Assembly (NCBI RefSeq): GCF_018380615.1
Contig: NZ_JAGYVZ010000002.1
Span: 186,001 to 250,000, forward strand
Origin: Flavobacterium psychroterrae
GTDB lineage: Bacteria; Bacteroidota; Bacteroidia; Flavobacteriales; Flavobacteriaceae
Length of the DNA stretch: 64,000 nucleotides
Direction: 5' to 3'
Notes under the pieces: generated by a model
Databases searched by the model: none
What the model saw: the letters and a program-made list of their open reading frames with translations, nothing else
Told to the model about the DNA's origin: nothing
Position numbers and translations under genes: made by a program
In this document: piece after piece, positions 15,210-24,472 of the stretch
Layout of the letters: each line of letters opens with the position of its first letter
Numbering within the stretch: the stretch's first letter is position 1

Positions 15210-17531
15210 TTAAGTAACAGGGTTTTCAACAGCTGCTCTCATTTCCTGAGCGGCGGCAACCATTTCGATTAACGCTTTTTTGGTTTCATCCCAATGACGT
15301 GTTTTTAAACCACAATCAGGATTTACCCATAATTGATCCACCGGAATTACTGCCGAAGCCTTTTCTAACAAACGCACCATTTCGGCACTTGAAGGAACAC
15401 GCGGCGAGTGAATGTCGTAAACTCCGGGGCCAATTTCGTTAGGATATTTAAAGTTCGCAAAAGCATCTAAAAGTTCCATTTGTGAGCGTGAACATTCAAT
15501 TGTGATTACATCAGCATCCATATCGGCAATATTCTGGATAATGTCGTTGAATTCGCTGTAACACATATGGGTGTGAATTTGCGTATCGTCGTTAACTCCA
15601 CTTGCCGAAATTCTAAACGCTTTTACAGCCCAATCAAGGTAGTTTGCCCATTCTTCTTTTCGCAATGGCAATCCTTCGCGAATCGCTGGTTCATCGATTT
15701 GGATGATTTTGATTCCTGCTTTTTCAAGATCGACAACTTCATCACGAATTGCAAGAGCAATTTGCGTACAAGTCTCAGAACGAGGCTGATCGTTACGAAC
15801 AAACGACCATTGCAAAATAGTTACAGGACCTGTAAGCATTCCTTTTACCCATTTTGAGGTTAGAGACTGTGCATATTTCGACCATTTTACGGTCATTGGG
15901 TTGGGTCTTGAAACATCGCCATAAATAACCGGAGGTTTCACGCAGCGGCTTCCGTAACTTTGAACCCATCCATTTTTTGTAAAGGTAAAACCAGACAATT
16001 GTTCTCCAAAATATTCGACCATATCGTTACGTTCAAACTCACCATGAACTAAAACATCAATCCCGGTTTCTTCCTGAAAACGAATTGTCGCTTCGGTTTC
16101 TTTTTCGATTAATTCGTTGTATTCTTCAGTTGTTAATTCTCCTTTTTTAAATTTTGCTCTCCAGCTTCTCACTTCGGCAGTTTGAGGGAATGATCCAATT
16201 GTGGTTGTTGGAAATAACGGAAGATTTAAAGCTTCGATTTGGCTTTTTCTTCGGGTTGCAAAATTACTTTTACGTTGATCGTCGGTTGCTGTAATTCCTG
16301 CAACACGAGCTTTAACGTCATTATTATGAATTAACGTTGAGGTTTTACGGTTGTCATTTGCAATTGTATTTCGTTCAAAAGCTACTGAGTTTTGAGCGAT
16401 AACTTCGTTTGAAGCTAATTGTTTCAATACTACAATTTCGTTTACTTTTTGTTTTGCAAAAGCCAGCCATTGTTTGATTTCGGGAGTAAGCGTTTCGTCA
16501 TTTGTTTCTAAATCCAAATCGCACGGACTGTGAATTAAAGAACATGATGGTGCTACCAGAATTCGGTTTTCTCCCAATGCATCAGTTGCTTTTTTGATTA
16601 ATGTCAAAGAATTTTTGTAATCGTTTTTCCAGATATTTCTTCCATCAACAACTCCTAAAGAAAGATTTACGTTTGCCGCCAATTTTCCAGATTCTAAAAT
16701 ATCATCTAGTTGAGATGGACAACGTACTAAATCTAAATGGAATGTATCAACAGGCAAAGCCAATGCCGTTGCAAGATTTTCTCCAAAACAATCGAAATAA
16801 TTTGCCAGAACGATTTTAATTTTCGGGAAACGAATGTTGATTTCATTATATACTTGTGTGAAAGTATTACGTTCTTTATCTGTTAAATTTAAAGCCAGGA
16901 AAGGTTCGTCAAGCTGAATGTATTCGACTTTTTCGGCTTGTAGCTTTTCGAAAATTTCAAAATAAACAGGCAATAATTTATCGATAAGATCAATTCGGTG
17001 AAAACCTTCTTCTTTTTCTTTTCCTAAAAGTAAATAAGATATTGGTCCAATTAAAACTGGTTTTGTAGCAATTTTTAAAGCGTTTGCTTCTTTGAATTCA
17101 TTGATTATTTTTTCTGAAAACAATTCGAATTTTTGGTTCTTCGTAAATTCTGGAACAATATAATGGTAATTGGTGTCAAACCATTTTGTCATTTCCATCG
17201 CCACAACATCCTGTCCGTCTTTTTGCGCGCCTCTTGCCATTGCAAAATACAAATCGATAGGGGAATTTGTTTTTGCCAGTTCGTGGTATCGTTGCGGAAT
17301 TGCGCCTAATGTTAAAGTCAAATCTAATACCTGATCATAAAATGAAAAATCATTAGACGGAATCAAATCTACTCCGGCTTCGGCTTGTAAATGCCAGTTT
17401 TTGCGACGAATTTCTTTTCCGTTCTGAATCAATTCATCAACCGAAATTTTTCCTGCCCAATACAATTCACAGGCTTTTTTTAATTCTCTGTTGCTACCAA
17501 TTCTTGGGTAACCTAAATTATTTGTTTTCAT
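15210..17531 (-). CDS. metE: Cobalamin-independent methionine synthase
   Basis: Transfers methyl from 5-methyl-THF-polyglutamate directly to homocysteine. At 773 residues it matches full-length MetE (~755) with both barrels. The N-terminal half begins LGYPRIGSNRELKKACELYW; the catalytic half shows TTTIGSFPQTAEVR, HGEFERNDMVEYFGE and IQIDEPAIREGLPLR. Zinc ligands His655 and Cys657 (HTHMCYSEF) and Cys740 (NPDCGLKTR) are present. It duplicates the reaction of metH 11 kb away. No cobalamin riboswitch is visible in the 157-base leader; instead an Lrp-family gene is divergent and an inverted repeat overlaps the start of the transcript. Confidence 0.97.
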   Translation of the reverse strand: MKTNNLGYPRIGSNRELKKACELYWAGKISVDELIQNGKEIRRKNWHLQAEAGVDLIPSNDFSFYDQVLDLTLTLGAIPQRYHELAKTNSPIDLYFAMARGAQKDGQDVVAMEMTKWFDTNYHYIVPEFTKNQKFELFSEKIINEFKEANALKIATKPVLIGPISYLLLGKEKEEGFHRIDLIDKLLPVYFEIFEKLQAEKVEYIQLDEPFLALNLTDKERNTFTQVYNEINIRFPKIKIVLANYFDCFGENLATALALPVDTFHLDLVRCPSQLDDILESGKLAANVNLSLGVVDGRNIWKNDYKNSLTLIKKATDALGENRILVAPSCSLIHSPCDLDLETNDETLTPEIKQWLAFAKQKVNEIVVLKQLASNEVIAQNSVAFERNTIANDNRKTSTLIHNNDVKARVAGITATDDQRKSNFATRRKSQIEALNLPLFPTTTIGSFPQTAEVRSWRAKFKKGELTTEEYNELIEKETEATIRFQEETGIDVLVHGEFERNDMVEYFGEQLSGFTFTKNGWVQSYGSRCVKPPVIYGDVSRPNPMTVKWSKYAQSLTSKWVKGMLTGPVTILQWSFVRNDQPRSETCTQIALAIRDEVVDLEKAGIKIIQIDEPAIREGLPLRKEEWANYLDWAVKAFRISASGVNDDTQIHTHMCYSEFNDIIQNIADMDADVITIECSRSQMELLDAFANFKYPNEIGPGVYDIHSPRVPSSAEMVRLLEKASAVIPVDQLWVNPDCGLKTRHWDETKKALIEMVAAAQEMRAAVENPVT

Positions 17532-17537
17532 TTTTGT

Positions 17538-17556
17538 TTCAGTATTTTTTACTGAA
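17538..17556. promoter_or_regulatory. Inverted repeat at the metE transcription start, candidate operator
   Basis: TTCAGTA-TTTTT-TACTGAA, adjoining the metE -7 element. It spans the predicted transcription start, a position suited to a repressor site or a 5' hairpin. Confidence 0.5.
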
Positions 17557-17564
17557 CAAATTTA
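17557..17564 (-). promoter_or_regulatory. metE -7 element
   Basis: TAAATTTG on the minus strand, 26 bases upstream of the metE ATG and directly abutting the TTG of the opposite promoter. Confidence 0.6.
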
Positions 17565-17592
17565 TTGTTTTAGGTTTTATAACTTATATTTG
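17565..17592 (+). promoter_or_regulatory. Promoter of the Lrp-family regulator gene
   Basis: TTG (17565-17567), 17-base spacer, TATATTTG (17585-17592). Both flavobacterial elements with normal spacing, predicting a leader of about 90 bases. Confidence 0.7.
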
Positions 17593-17688
17593 ATGATTAT
17601 TTAAGTAAATAGTGTTTTAAAATGTATGTTTTGGAGATTATATTACTGATGAAACCTTTTTAAGAGAACTTTAGCCGTAAAAAAAACT

Positions 17689-18150
17689 ATGGAAAACCTG
17701 GATAAAACCGATTTGCTGATATTAAAATACCTTCAGGAAAACTCAAATATCAACACAAAAGACCTTGCAAGTAAATTATTTCTGACTGTTACGCCAGTTT
17801 ACGAACGTATAAAAAGGCTAGAAAGAGACGGATATATTACAAAATATGTGGCGTTGCTGGACAAGAAAAAAATGAATCGCGGCATGATCGTTTTTTGTAA
17901 TGTGAGGTTAAAAGAACACGCAAAAAATGTGGGAAGCAATTTTGTAAAAGATATTGTAGCACTTCCTGAAATTATTGAATGCTATAATATTGCCGGCGAT
18001 TATGATTTTATGCTTAAAATCCTAGTTCAGGATATGGCTAGTTATCAGGATTTTGTAATGAATAAATTATCTACGATTGAAAACATCGGGAATACGAACA
18101 GTATTTTTGTGATGGGGGAAATTAAACACAGTACGGCGTTAGAGTTTTAA
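17689..18150 (+). CDS. Lrp/AsnC-family transcriptional regulator
   Basis: 153 residues. N-terminal winged HTH (LDKTDLLILKYLQENSNINT, DLASKLFLTVTPVYERIKRL) is followed by the C-terminal RAM ligand-binding ferredoxin-like domain (VALPEIIECYNIAGDYDFML, with the family G-x-x-D-x-x-L core). Lrp proteins form dimers to hexadecamers and respond to amino acids. The gene is divergent from metE with abutting promoters, so control of metE in response to methionine or a related amino acid is a reasonable inference, not a shown fact. It should also autoregulate. Confidence 0.9.
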   Translation: MENLDKTDLLILKYLQENSNINTKDLASKLFLTVTPVYERIKRLERDGYITKYVALLDKKKMNRGMIVFCNVRLKEHAKNVGSNFVKDIVALPEIIECYNIAGDYDFMLKILVQDMASYQDFVMNKLSTIENIGNTNSIFVMGEIKHSTALEF

Positions 18151-18178
18151 TGGTTTCAAGTCTGTTGCGTTTAATTTT

Positions 18179-18312
18179 GAACACATAGAGACATAGCTAA
18201 TCTGGTGTCAAAAGATGTTTCACTCAAAATAAATCGCATAGTGCTATGTGAAAAAAGCATGATTTTTTAAAACTCTCAAACTTCGATTTAAAATCTATGT
18301 TTCTATGTGTTA
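18179..18312. repeat. Palindromic intergenic element with AACACATAGAGACATAG ends
   Basis: Left end GAACACATAGAGACATAG (18179-18196) is an inverted match of right end CTATGTTTCTATGTGTTA (18295-18312) with about two mismatches. A smaller inverted pair, CATAG-TG-CTATG (18238-18249), lies inside. No coding potential. This accounts for most of the 18151-18449 gap. Confidence 0.7.
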
Positions 18313-18368
18313 AATAATTTTTTCAGCAAGTTTTACTTATAATTATTAGTGTTAGAGTGTATTTTGTT

Positions 18369-18400
18369 TTGATAAAATACTAAAATAAAACGTATTTTTG
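18369..18400 (+). promoter_or_regulatory. dgt promoter
   Basis: TTG (18369-18371), 21-base spacer, TATTTTTG (18393-18400), about 50 bases upstream of the ATG. Confidence 0.6.
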
Positions 18401-18415
18401 ACAGCTTAGATCATC

Positions 18416-18447
18416 AATCTAAAATCTAAAATCACAAATCTAAAATT
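18416..18447. repeat. AATCTAAA word repeat in the dgt leader
   Basis: AATCTAAA occurs three times in 32 bases, ending three bases before the ATG. The same word fills 35485-35520 upstream of rng. Confidence 0.6.
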
Positions 18448-18449
18448 AA

Positions 18450-19796
18450 ATGAACTGGGAACAACTTTTATCACTTAAGCGCCAAGGCGATACGAGCAAA
18501 AGATTACGTGTAGAACAAGATGATACCCGATTGGGTTTTGAGGTTGATTATGACAGAATTATCTTTTCATCTGCATTTCGATCGCTACAAGATAAAACAC
18601 AGGTTATTCCGCTTTCAAAAATAGATTTCGTTCATACGAGATTAACGCATAGTTTAGAAGTTTCGGTTGTAGGACGTTCTTTAGGGCGTTTGGTTGGAAA
18701 AAAAATCATTGAGAAATATCCGCATTTAAAAGAAATTCACGGTTATCACATGAACGATTTTGGTGCAATTGTGGCTGCAGCTTCTTTGGCACACGATATT
18801 GGGAATCCACCTTTTGGACATTCCGGTGAAAAAGCGATTGGAGAATATTTTTCGATAGGAAACGGATTAAAATATAAAGATCAGCTAAAAGCCAAACAAT
18901 GGCAGGATTTGATAGATTTTGAAGGAAATGCAAATGGATTTTCGGTTCTTACCGCAAGTCGCCCGGGAATCGAAGGCGGAATTAGAATTTCGTACGCGAC
19001 TTTAGGCGCTTTTATGAAATATCCAAAAGAAAGTTTGCCTAAAAAACCAACAAATAGTATCGCCGATAAAAAATATGGTTTCTTCCAGACTGATAAATCA
19101 TTTTTTGAAGAAGTAGCAAAAGATATGGGAATGATAGCCAATAAATCCGGAGATGATATTGGTTTTGAAAGACATCCTTTGGCTTATTTGGTTGAAGCTG
19201 CCGATGATATTTGCTACACAATTATAGATTTTGAAGATGGTATCAATTTAGGTTTAGTATCTGAAGATTATGCTTTAGAATATTTGATAAAACTGGTAAA
19301 AGATAATATTGGTGTTGCTAAATACAAGACTTTAACCACTAAAGAGGATAGAATTAGTTATTTGCGCGCTCTTGCAATAGGAACTTTAATCAATGATGCC
19401 GTAAATGTTTTTATTGAAAACGAAGAAGCGATTTTGGCGGGTAAATTTCCTTTTGCTTTAACAGATAAAAGCAAGTACAAAGCGCAAATGGATGATATTA
19501 TCAAATTAAGCGTTGATAAAATTTATCAGAGCCGCGAGGTTATCGAAAAAGAAATTGTAGGGTATCAAATCATCCAGACTTTACTTGATAAATTTATAAC
19601 TGCTTTTAATAATTCATACGAAGGAACGGCTTCAAACTATGATAAATTGATTTTGAAAATGTTGCCAGAAAAACATCATTTAGAGAAGACCAATTTATAC
19701 GAACGTTTATTGCATATTTGTCATTATGTTTCTCTTTTAACAGATGGAAATGCGCTCGAACTATTTGAAACGATAAACGGACGAAAAAAGAATTAA
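18450..19796 (+). CDS. dgt: dGTP triphosphohydrolase (HD domain)
   Basis: Hydrolyses dGTP (or other dNTPs) to nucleoside and triphosphate, adjusting nucleotide pools in the cytoplasm. The 448 residues show RLTHSLEVSVVGRSLG (metal-binding His67) and AASLAHDIGNPPFGHSGE with H115-D116, the HD pair. LVEAADDICYTIIDFEDG supplies the later metal-site aspartate. The N-terminus RLRVEQDDTRLGFEVDYDRI is normal for the family. It is a single-gene unit with its own promoter and a 23-pair terminator stem. Confidence 0.95.
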   Translation: MNWEQLLSLKRQGDTSKRLRVEQDDTRLGFEVDYDRIIFSSAFRSLQDKTQVIPLSKIDFVHTRLTHSLEVSVVGRSLGRLVGKKIIEKYPHLKEIHGYHMNDFGAIVAAASLAHDIGNPPFGHSGEKAIGEYFSIGNGLKYKDQLKAKQWQDLIDFEGNANGFSVLTASRPGIEGGIRISYATLGAFMKYPKESLPKKPTNSIADKKYGFFQTDKSFFEEVAKDMGMIANKSGDDIGFERHPLAYLVEAADDICYTIIDFEDGINLGLVSEDYALEYLIKLVKDNIGVAKYKTLTTKEDRISYLRALAIGTLINDAVNVFIENEEAILAGKFPFALTDKSKYKAQMDDIIKLSVDKIYQSREVIEKEIVGYQIIQTLLDKFITAFNNSYEGTASNYDKLILKMLPEKHHLEKTNLYERLLHICHYVSLLTDGNALELFETINGRKKN

Positions 19797-19814
19797 AATC
19801 TTTAGAATGGTTTA

Positions 19815-19863
19815 CAATAAAAATACCACATAAAAACATTGTTTTTATGTGGTATTTTTATTG
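19815..19863. terminator. Very long perfect bidirectional terminator
   Basis: Two 23-base arms (19815-19837 and 19841-19863) are exact reverse complements around a three-base gap ATT; core TACCACATAAAAAC / GTTTTTATGTGGTA with A- and T-tracts outside. It lies between convergent dgt and the DUF3078 gene. Confidence 0.9.
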
Positions 19864-19890
19864 TCTTAAATGTTTGAGCAATACGATTTT

Positions 19891-20892
19891 CTATTGGAAA
19901 GTATATACCAAGCCAACACCCAGAACTTGTCTTAACTGTGCTCGTGGTCCGTCATTTACCTGAGAGGTTGATCCTGTAACCGGATCAATAACATCTACTT
20001 TTGTTTTGATATCATCGTCATAAACTAAATGAACACCTACATTTGCCTTTACATATGCATTAACTACAAGGTCTAAGCGGGTATCATAATCAACATCGAC
20101 GTTCCCAAATTTATGCAGATAATCAGTATATAAACTCAATCTGTTTTCGTAAAAAATGTTTTTATAAATCTCATTTTTCATATATCCGGTTAATAAAATA
20201 CCAAATTCAGCTTTTACTTTCTGTCCGTTTTCGATAAGAATTTTATTGTCAGGATTATCAGGATCTGTCATGTAAACAGCTTTCTTTACACCAAAAGATC
20301 CTTGATCTGCCAAGGTTTGATCTAAAACTAAGGTTGTTTTTAAAGTAATAGGAGAGAAATAAAACACTCTGTTTTTTTCTTTATTTGAGTTTTCAGCTCC
20401 AGCTCCTAAAAACACATAAGCTGGTGCGAAAGGCTTGGAAATCGCAATATCTCTATTAGGATAATTATATCCATCTGTAAACTGAGTATTGAAATTGAAT
20501 TTAGCAGAGTAATACCAGTCTGAAAGTGTGTCTTTTCTGAATCCGTAAGTAGAATTCAGCATAAGAGCGTCATCTGTTTTTCTAAGTTCAGTGCCATCTT
20601 GTTTATTTAAACCGTATTTTACAATAAGTTCATTTACCCATTTATGATTTCCTTTCACATAAGTTCTATTAAACTCACCTTTAAAAAGACCTGAAATTGA
20701 ACTTGTTCCCCCGGCACTCCAGTTTACGAAAGCAATTTCGGAAATATCAAAACCTACCTGATTTTTTTTCGTCCAGTTAGATGGAGGCGGCGGTAATTCA
20801 TTTGGAGCTAAAGTGGTTTGTATGATCTGGGCAAAGTTATGTGAGGTACACAAAAGCAATAGAAGCAAAAGGGTAGAACGCAATAATTTCAT
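19891..20892 (-). CDS. DUF3078 family exported protein
   Basis: 333 residues with signal peptide (LLRSTLLLLLLLCTSHNFA, cleavage near Q). Mature part begins with a Pro-rich segment (APNELPPPPSNWTKKNQVGF) and continues with amphipathic strands and the family-typical ISEIAFVNWSAGGTSSISGL and DYLHKFGNVDVDYDTRLDLV, ending in an aromatic strand (VLGVGLVYTFQ). Predicted outer-membrane barrel of unknown function. It starts 34 bases after dxs ends, so it is probably the second gene of a dxs operon, an association I know from other Flavobacteria. Confidence 0.85.
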   Translation of the reverse strand: MKLLRSTLLLLLLLCTSHNFAQIIQTTLAPNELPPPPSNWTKKNQVGFDISEIAFVNWSAGGTSSISGLFKGEFNRTYVKGNHKWVNELIVKYGLNKQDGTELRKTDDALMLNSTYGFRKDTLSDWYYSAKFNFNTQFTDGYNYPNRDIAISKPFAPAYVFLGAGAENSNKEKNRVFYFSPITLKTTLVLDQTLADQGSFGVKKAVYMTDPDNPDNKILIENGQKVKAEFGILLTGYMKNEIYKNIFYENRLSLYTDYLHKFGNVDVDYDTRLDLVVNAYVKANVGVHLVYDDDIKTKVDVIDPVTGSTSQVNDGPRAQLRQVLGVGLVYTFQ

Positions 20893-20926
20893 TATGATTT
20901 CAGTTTTTTTAGGTAGTGCAAAATAA

Positions 20927-22714
20927 TTATTTTGTCTCGTTTGAAAAAAGATTTATCAAACTTTTAACGTCTATTTTGCACAATTGTTGTAGCTGACTTA
21001 CAGTTCCATGCTCAATAAATACATCCGGCACACCTAAAATTCTTACTTTATTCTTATAATCATTTGATGCTGCATACTCTAAAATAGCGCTTCCAAAACC
21101 TCCATTTATTGTTCCGTCTTCGATAGTAATTATGCTGTCGAAATTAGAAAAAATGTAATTTAATAAATTGATATCTAGTGGTTTAATGAATGGAAAATCG
21201 TAATGAGCAATTGCTTCAGAATTCTTGGTTTTATTAATGGCTAAAGTGACATTATTTGCTATTGTTCCCGTAGATAAAACAGCTGTTTTTGTTCCTTCTT
21301 TTAAAAGATGTGCTTCTCCGATTTTTATTTCTTCATAATGTCCGAAATTTTCTACTTCCCAATTTGGTAATACGCCGCGACCTCTTGGATATCGAATTGC
21401 GATAGGATGATTTAAACCTAATTGAGCCGTATATAAAATATTTTGAAGCGCAATTTCATTAATTGGAGCGTAGATAATCATGTTAGGAATTGCCCGTAAA
21501 TAAGCAATATCAAAAACACCGTGATGTGTTGCGCCATCTTCACCAACTAAACCTGCTCTGTCTAAACAAAAAATAACCGGTAAATTTTGTAAAGCCACAT
21601 CATGAATCACCTGATCGTAGGCACGTTGCAGGAAAGTCGAATAAATATTACAATACACAATCATTTCCTGAGTAGCCATTCCGGCGGCAAGAGTTACAGC
21701 ATGTTGTTCTGCAATTCCAACATCAAAGGCACGTTCCGGAATTTCATCCATCATGAACTTCAATGAACTTCCAGATGGCATTGCAGGTGTGATTCCGATA
21801 ATTTTATTGTTTTTTCGGGCTAAATCCAAAATGGTTAAACCAAAAACATCCTGATATTTAGGAGGAAGATTTTCTTCAGATTTTAAATGAATTTCTCCGG
21901 TCGAAGCATCGAATTTTCCGGGAGCATGATATTTTACCTGATTTTCTTCTGCTTGTTGTAAACCTTTTCCTTTTGTGGTTACAATGTGTAGAAATTTAGG
22001 TCCTTTTATATTTTTTAATCTCTTTAATTCTTTGATTAAAGTAGGAAGATCATGTCCGTCAATTGGTCCCGAATAATCAAAGTTCAAGGATTTGATCATG
22101 TTATTCTGTTTCGGATTTTTTCCGTTTTTAACAGCGGTCAGGTATTTTTTTAATGCGCCAACACTTGGATCAATTCCAATAGCATTATCATTTAAAATCA
22201 CTAAAATATTCGCATCAGTCACACCAGCGTGATTCAAACCTTCAAAAGCCATTCCGGATGCAATCGAAGCATCACCAATTACAGCAATATGTTGTTTGTC
22301 AAAATCACCTTTTAGTTGAGAAGCAATCGCCATTCCTAATGCGGCAGAAATAGAAGTCGAGGAATGTCCTACACCAAATGTATCATAAATACTTTCGCTT
22401 CTTTTAGGGAAACCTGAAATACCGTCTATCTGTCTGTTGGTATGAAAGTTCCCTCTTCTTTCGGTCAGGATTTTATGTCCGTAAGCCTGATGTCCCACAT
22501 CCCAAACCAATAAATCTTCGGGAGTATTAAAAACGTAATGTAAAGCAATTGTCAATTCAATTACGCCTAAACTGGATCCCAAATGTCCTTCCTTAACAGA
22601 AACGACATCAATAATAAATTGCCTTAATTCTTGTGCAACTTCAGGAAGTTGCGCCTCAGAAAGTAAGCGTAAATCAGCGGGATTGTTTATGTTTGAAAGT
22701 AAGTTGCTTTTCAT
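20927..22714 (-). CDS. dxs: 1-deoxy-D-xylulose-5-phosphate synthase
   Basis: First step of the MEP isoprenoid pathway: TPP-dependent condensation of pyruvate and glyceraldehyde-3-phosphate. 595 residues, slightly shorter than the usual ~620. Visible are HLGSSLGVIELTIALHYVF and VWDVGHQAYGHKILT at the N-terminus, the TPP/Mg motif GDASIASGMAFEGLNHAG, SGPIDGHDLPTLIKELK, and FDVGIAEQHAVTLAAGMATQ with the catalytic glutamate. Transketolase-type pyrimidine and C-terminal domains (HHGVFDIAYLRAIPNM) are complete. A TAAATTTG promoter element precedes it. Confidence 0.96.
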   Translation of the reverse strand: MKSNLLSNINNPADLRLLSEAQLPEVAQELRQFIIDVVSVKEGHLGSSLGVIELTIALHYVFNTPEDLLVWDVGHQAYGHKILTERRGNFHTNRQIDGISGFPKRSESIYDTFGVGHSSTSISAALGMAIASQLKGDFDKQHIAVIGDASIASGMAFEGLNHAGVTDANILVILNDNAIGIDPSVGALKKYLTAVKNGKNPKQNNMIKSLNFDYSGPIDGHDLPTLIKELKRLKNIKGPKFLHIVTTKGKGLQQAEENQVKYHAPGKFDASTGEIHLKSEENLPPKYQDVFGLTILDLARKNNKIIGITPAMPSGSSLKFMMDEIPERAFDVGIAEQHAVTLAAGMATQEMIVYCNIYSTFLQRAYDQVIHDVALQNLPVIFCLDRAGLVGEDGATHHGVFDIAYLRAIPNMIIYAPINEIALQNILYTAQLGLNHPIAIRYPRGRGVLPNWEVENFGHYEEIKIGEAHLLKEGTKTAVLSTGTIANNVTLAINKTKNSEAIAHYDFPFIKPLDINLLNYIFSNFDSIITIEDGTINGGFGSAILEYAASNDYKNKVRILGVPDVFIEHGTVSQLQQLCKIDVKSLINLFSNETK

Positions 22715-22728
22715 TGTATAGTAAAAAG

Positions 22729-22736
22729 CAAATTTA
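22729..22736 (-). promoter_or_regulatory. dxs -7 element
   Basis: TAAATTTG on the minus strand, 14 bases upstream of the dxs ATG. Confidence 0.55.
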
Positions 22737-22803
22737 CGGTTTTAAATTTAAATGCTTTGAACGCATGATTCAAATTATTACGTTTTACATTTTAAAACTT
22801 TTA

Positions 22804-23637
22804 CTATTTAATTGTAATAGGCAAAACGTAAGATGATCGAACGATACGATTATTTAATTTTCCGGGAATCCAGTTTGAAGACATTTTCAAAACTTTAATA
22901 GCTTCTTCTCCTATTTCTTTTGGTGTATTTTTGACTACATTGAAATTACTTAAACTACCATCTTTTTCTATAACAAATAAGATAAATATTTCTCCCTGAA
23001 ACTTTTCTGTTTTGTTTGGGGCGACATAATTTTTGGTAAAAAACTTATAGAAGTTTTGCATCCCATTTTCTGGAACTGGTAAAACATCTAAATCATTTGA
23101 ATTATATATAATGTTATAGTTAAAACTTCCTGTTTCAATAGAATTGGGAGGAAGCACCATTCCCACTGTAATTCCGCTACTAATTTCTTTTGTTTTTACT
23201 TTTTTAGATTCGATCTTATGTCCATAACATGAGGAATGAGCTTCACTTTTATCTTGATTTTGCGCTGAATTGTCAACAATTTCGATTTTATCAATTCTGT
23301 TTTTGTTCCCGTTTTTATCCTGACAACTAAACAAAGTAGTTCCCATAGCAATAAACAAAGCCAGTAAAAACATTTTATGATAATTGGTTTGCGTTTGTAA
23401 AACCTGACTCGGAATTTGAATAATTAAACTTTCTAATTGTTCATTTTTAAACCTTCCACAAATTCTATTGTCTTGATTTTGGATGAAAAAATGCTGAACT
23501 TCATCAGGTAACATGGTCGTAAAATCGACAACAGTTTTAGAACAACTCATACAAAAACGACCATTATCTTTAGGCGTCATTGTGTCCCAGTTTTCGTGAC
23601 AAGGTTTGGGAATGGTTATTTTAAAATCTCTTTCCAT
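22804..23637 (-). CDS. TonB C-terminal domain protein with N-terminal zinc-ribbon-like segment
   Basis: 277 residues. An N-terminal cytoplasmic segment has cysteines in NGRFCMSCSKTVVDF and NRICGRF, a pattern I recognise in a Bacteroidetes family that joins a small Cys motif to a TonB domain. A membrane helix follows (KMFLLALFIAMGTTLFS, about residues 88-104). The C-terminal ~80 residues are a TonB-type domain (FQGEIFILFVIEKDGSLSNF, EAIKVLKMSSNWIPG). The likely location is the inner membrane with the TonB domain in the periplasm. No ExbBD or receptor lies beside it, so its partner is unknown. Confidence 0.75.
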   Translation of the reverse strand: MERDFKITIPKPCHENWDTMTPKDNGRFCMSCSKTVVDFTTMLPDEVQHFFIQNQDNRICGRFKNEQLESLIIQIPSQVLQTQTNYHKMFLLALFIAMGTTLFSCQDKNGNKNRIDKIEIVDNSAQNQDKSEAHSSCYGHKIESKKVKTKEISSGITVGMVLPPNSIETGSFNYNIIYNSNDLDVLPVPENGMQNFYKFFTKNYVAPNKTEKFQGEIFILFVIEKDGSLSNFNVVKNTPKEIGEEAIKVLKMSSNWIPGKLNNRIVRSSYVLPITIK

Positions 23638-23836
23638 GTTAGAATATCAGGATTTAAATGTAATGAAAAATATATACCAAAGTAAGTCTTTGGCAAAATG
23701 ATTTTGTTTTAAAGATGAGGCGATTAAATTCATTAATTGCCTCAAAAAATCAATTATTTCAGGTAATTAATTTTATTGACTTGACTCAAAGATAAAAGTT
23801 GATATATTAATTCCCGCAAAAATTATTTCAAAACCT

Positions 23837-23844
23837 TATTTTTG
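23837..23844 (+). promoter_or_regulatory. tadA -7 element very close to the ATG
   Basis: TATTTTTG ends five bases before the tadA ATG, predicting a leaderless or nearly leaderless transcript. Confidence 0.5.
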
Positions 23845-23849
23845 CAACT

Positions 23850-24293
23850 ATGATAAATCCCTTCACCGACGAATATTTTATGAAAAAAGCTTTGCAGGAA
23901 GCTGAAATGGCTTTTGATAAAGGCGAAATTCCTGTTGGCGCTATAATTGTCGTGGCTGACAGAATAATTGCAAGCAGCCATAATTTAACCGAATTACTAA
24001 ATGATGTTACGGCTCATGCCGAAATGCAATCCATAACCGCCGCCGCAAATTTCCTTGGAGGAAAATACCTGAAAGATTGTACGCTTTACGTTACGCTTGA
24101 ACCGTGCCAGATGTGTGCAGGCGCTTTGTATTGGAGTCAGATTTCGAAAATTGTTTTTGGCGCTCGCGATGAACAACGCGGTTTCATGACAATGGGAACA
24201 AAATTACATCCTAAAACTACAGTGGTTTCCGGTATTATGGCAAATGAAGCTGCTGATTTGATGAAGCGATTTTTTGTTGAAAGAAGAAAATAA
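23850..24293 (+). CDS. tadA: tRNA-specific adenosine deaminase / nucleoside deaminase
   Basis: Zinc deaminase that converts A34 to inosine in tRNA-Arg(ACG). 147 residues; zinc site H57-A-E59 (TAHAEMQSI) with the catalytic glutamate, and C86-x-x-C89 (LEPCQMCAGALYW). C-terminal GARDEQRGFMTMG is typical of this group. Closely related guanine or other nucleoside deaminases cannot be excluded from sequence. A -7 element almost touches the start codon. Confidence 0.85.
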   Translation: MINPFTDEYFMKKALQEAEMAFDKGEIPVGAIIVVADRIIASSHNLTELLNDVTAHAEMQSITAAANFLGGKYLKDCTLYVTLEPCQMCAGALYWSQISKIVFGARDEQRGFMTMGTKLHPKTTVVSGIMANEAADLMKRFFVERRK

Positions 24294-24472
24294 TCCTTTA
24301 TTTCTCAATCTCAAAAAATAATTTCATTTAGCGAATTTTCCTCTTAAACTATTTAGAAAAATACTTTACATTTACTACAACATAATTGACAAACCACTAG
24401 TTATGAATTTGACTTTGAAAAGTTAAACATGCTGTCAATTTTGAATTTGTAACCTAATAACTCTAAATAAAA

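Noticed and set aside
17532..17688. Possible cobalamin or SAM riboswitch before metE
   Set aside because: No B12-box-like or SAM-I core sequence is visible; the leader is short and AT-rich.
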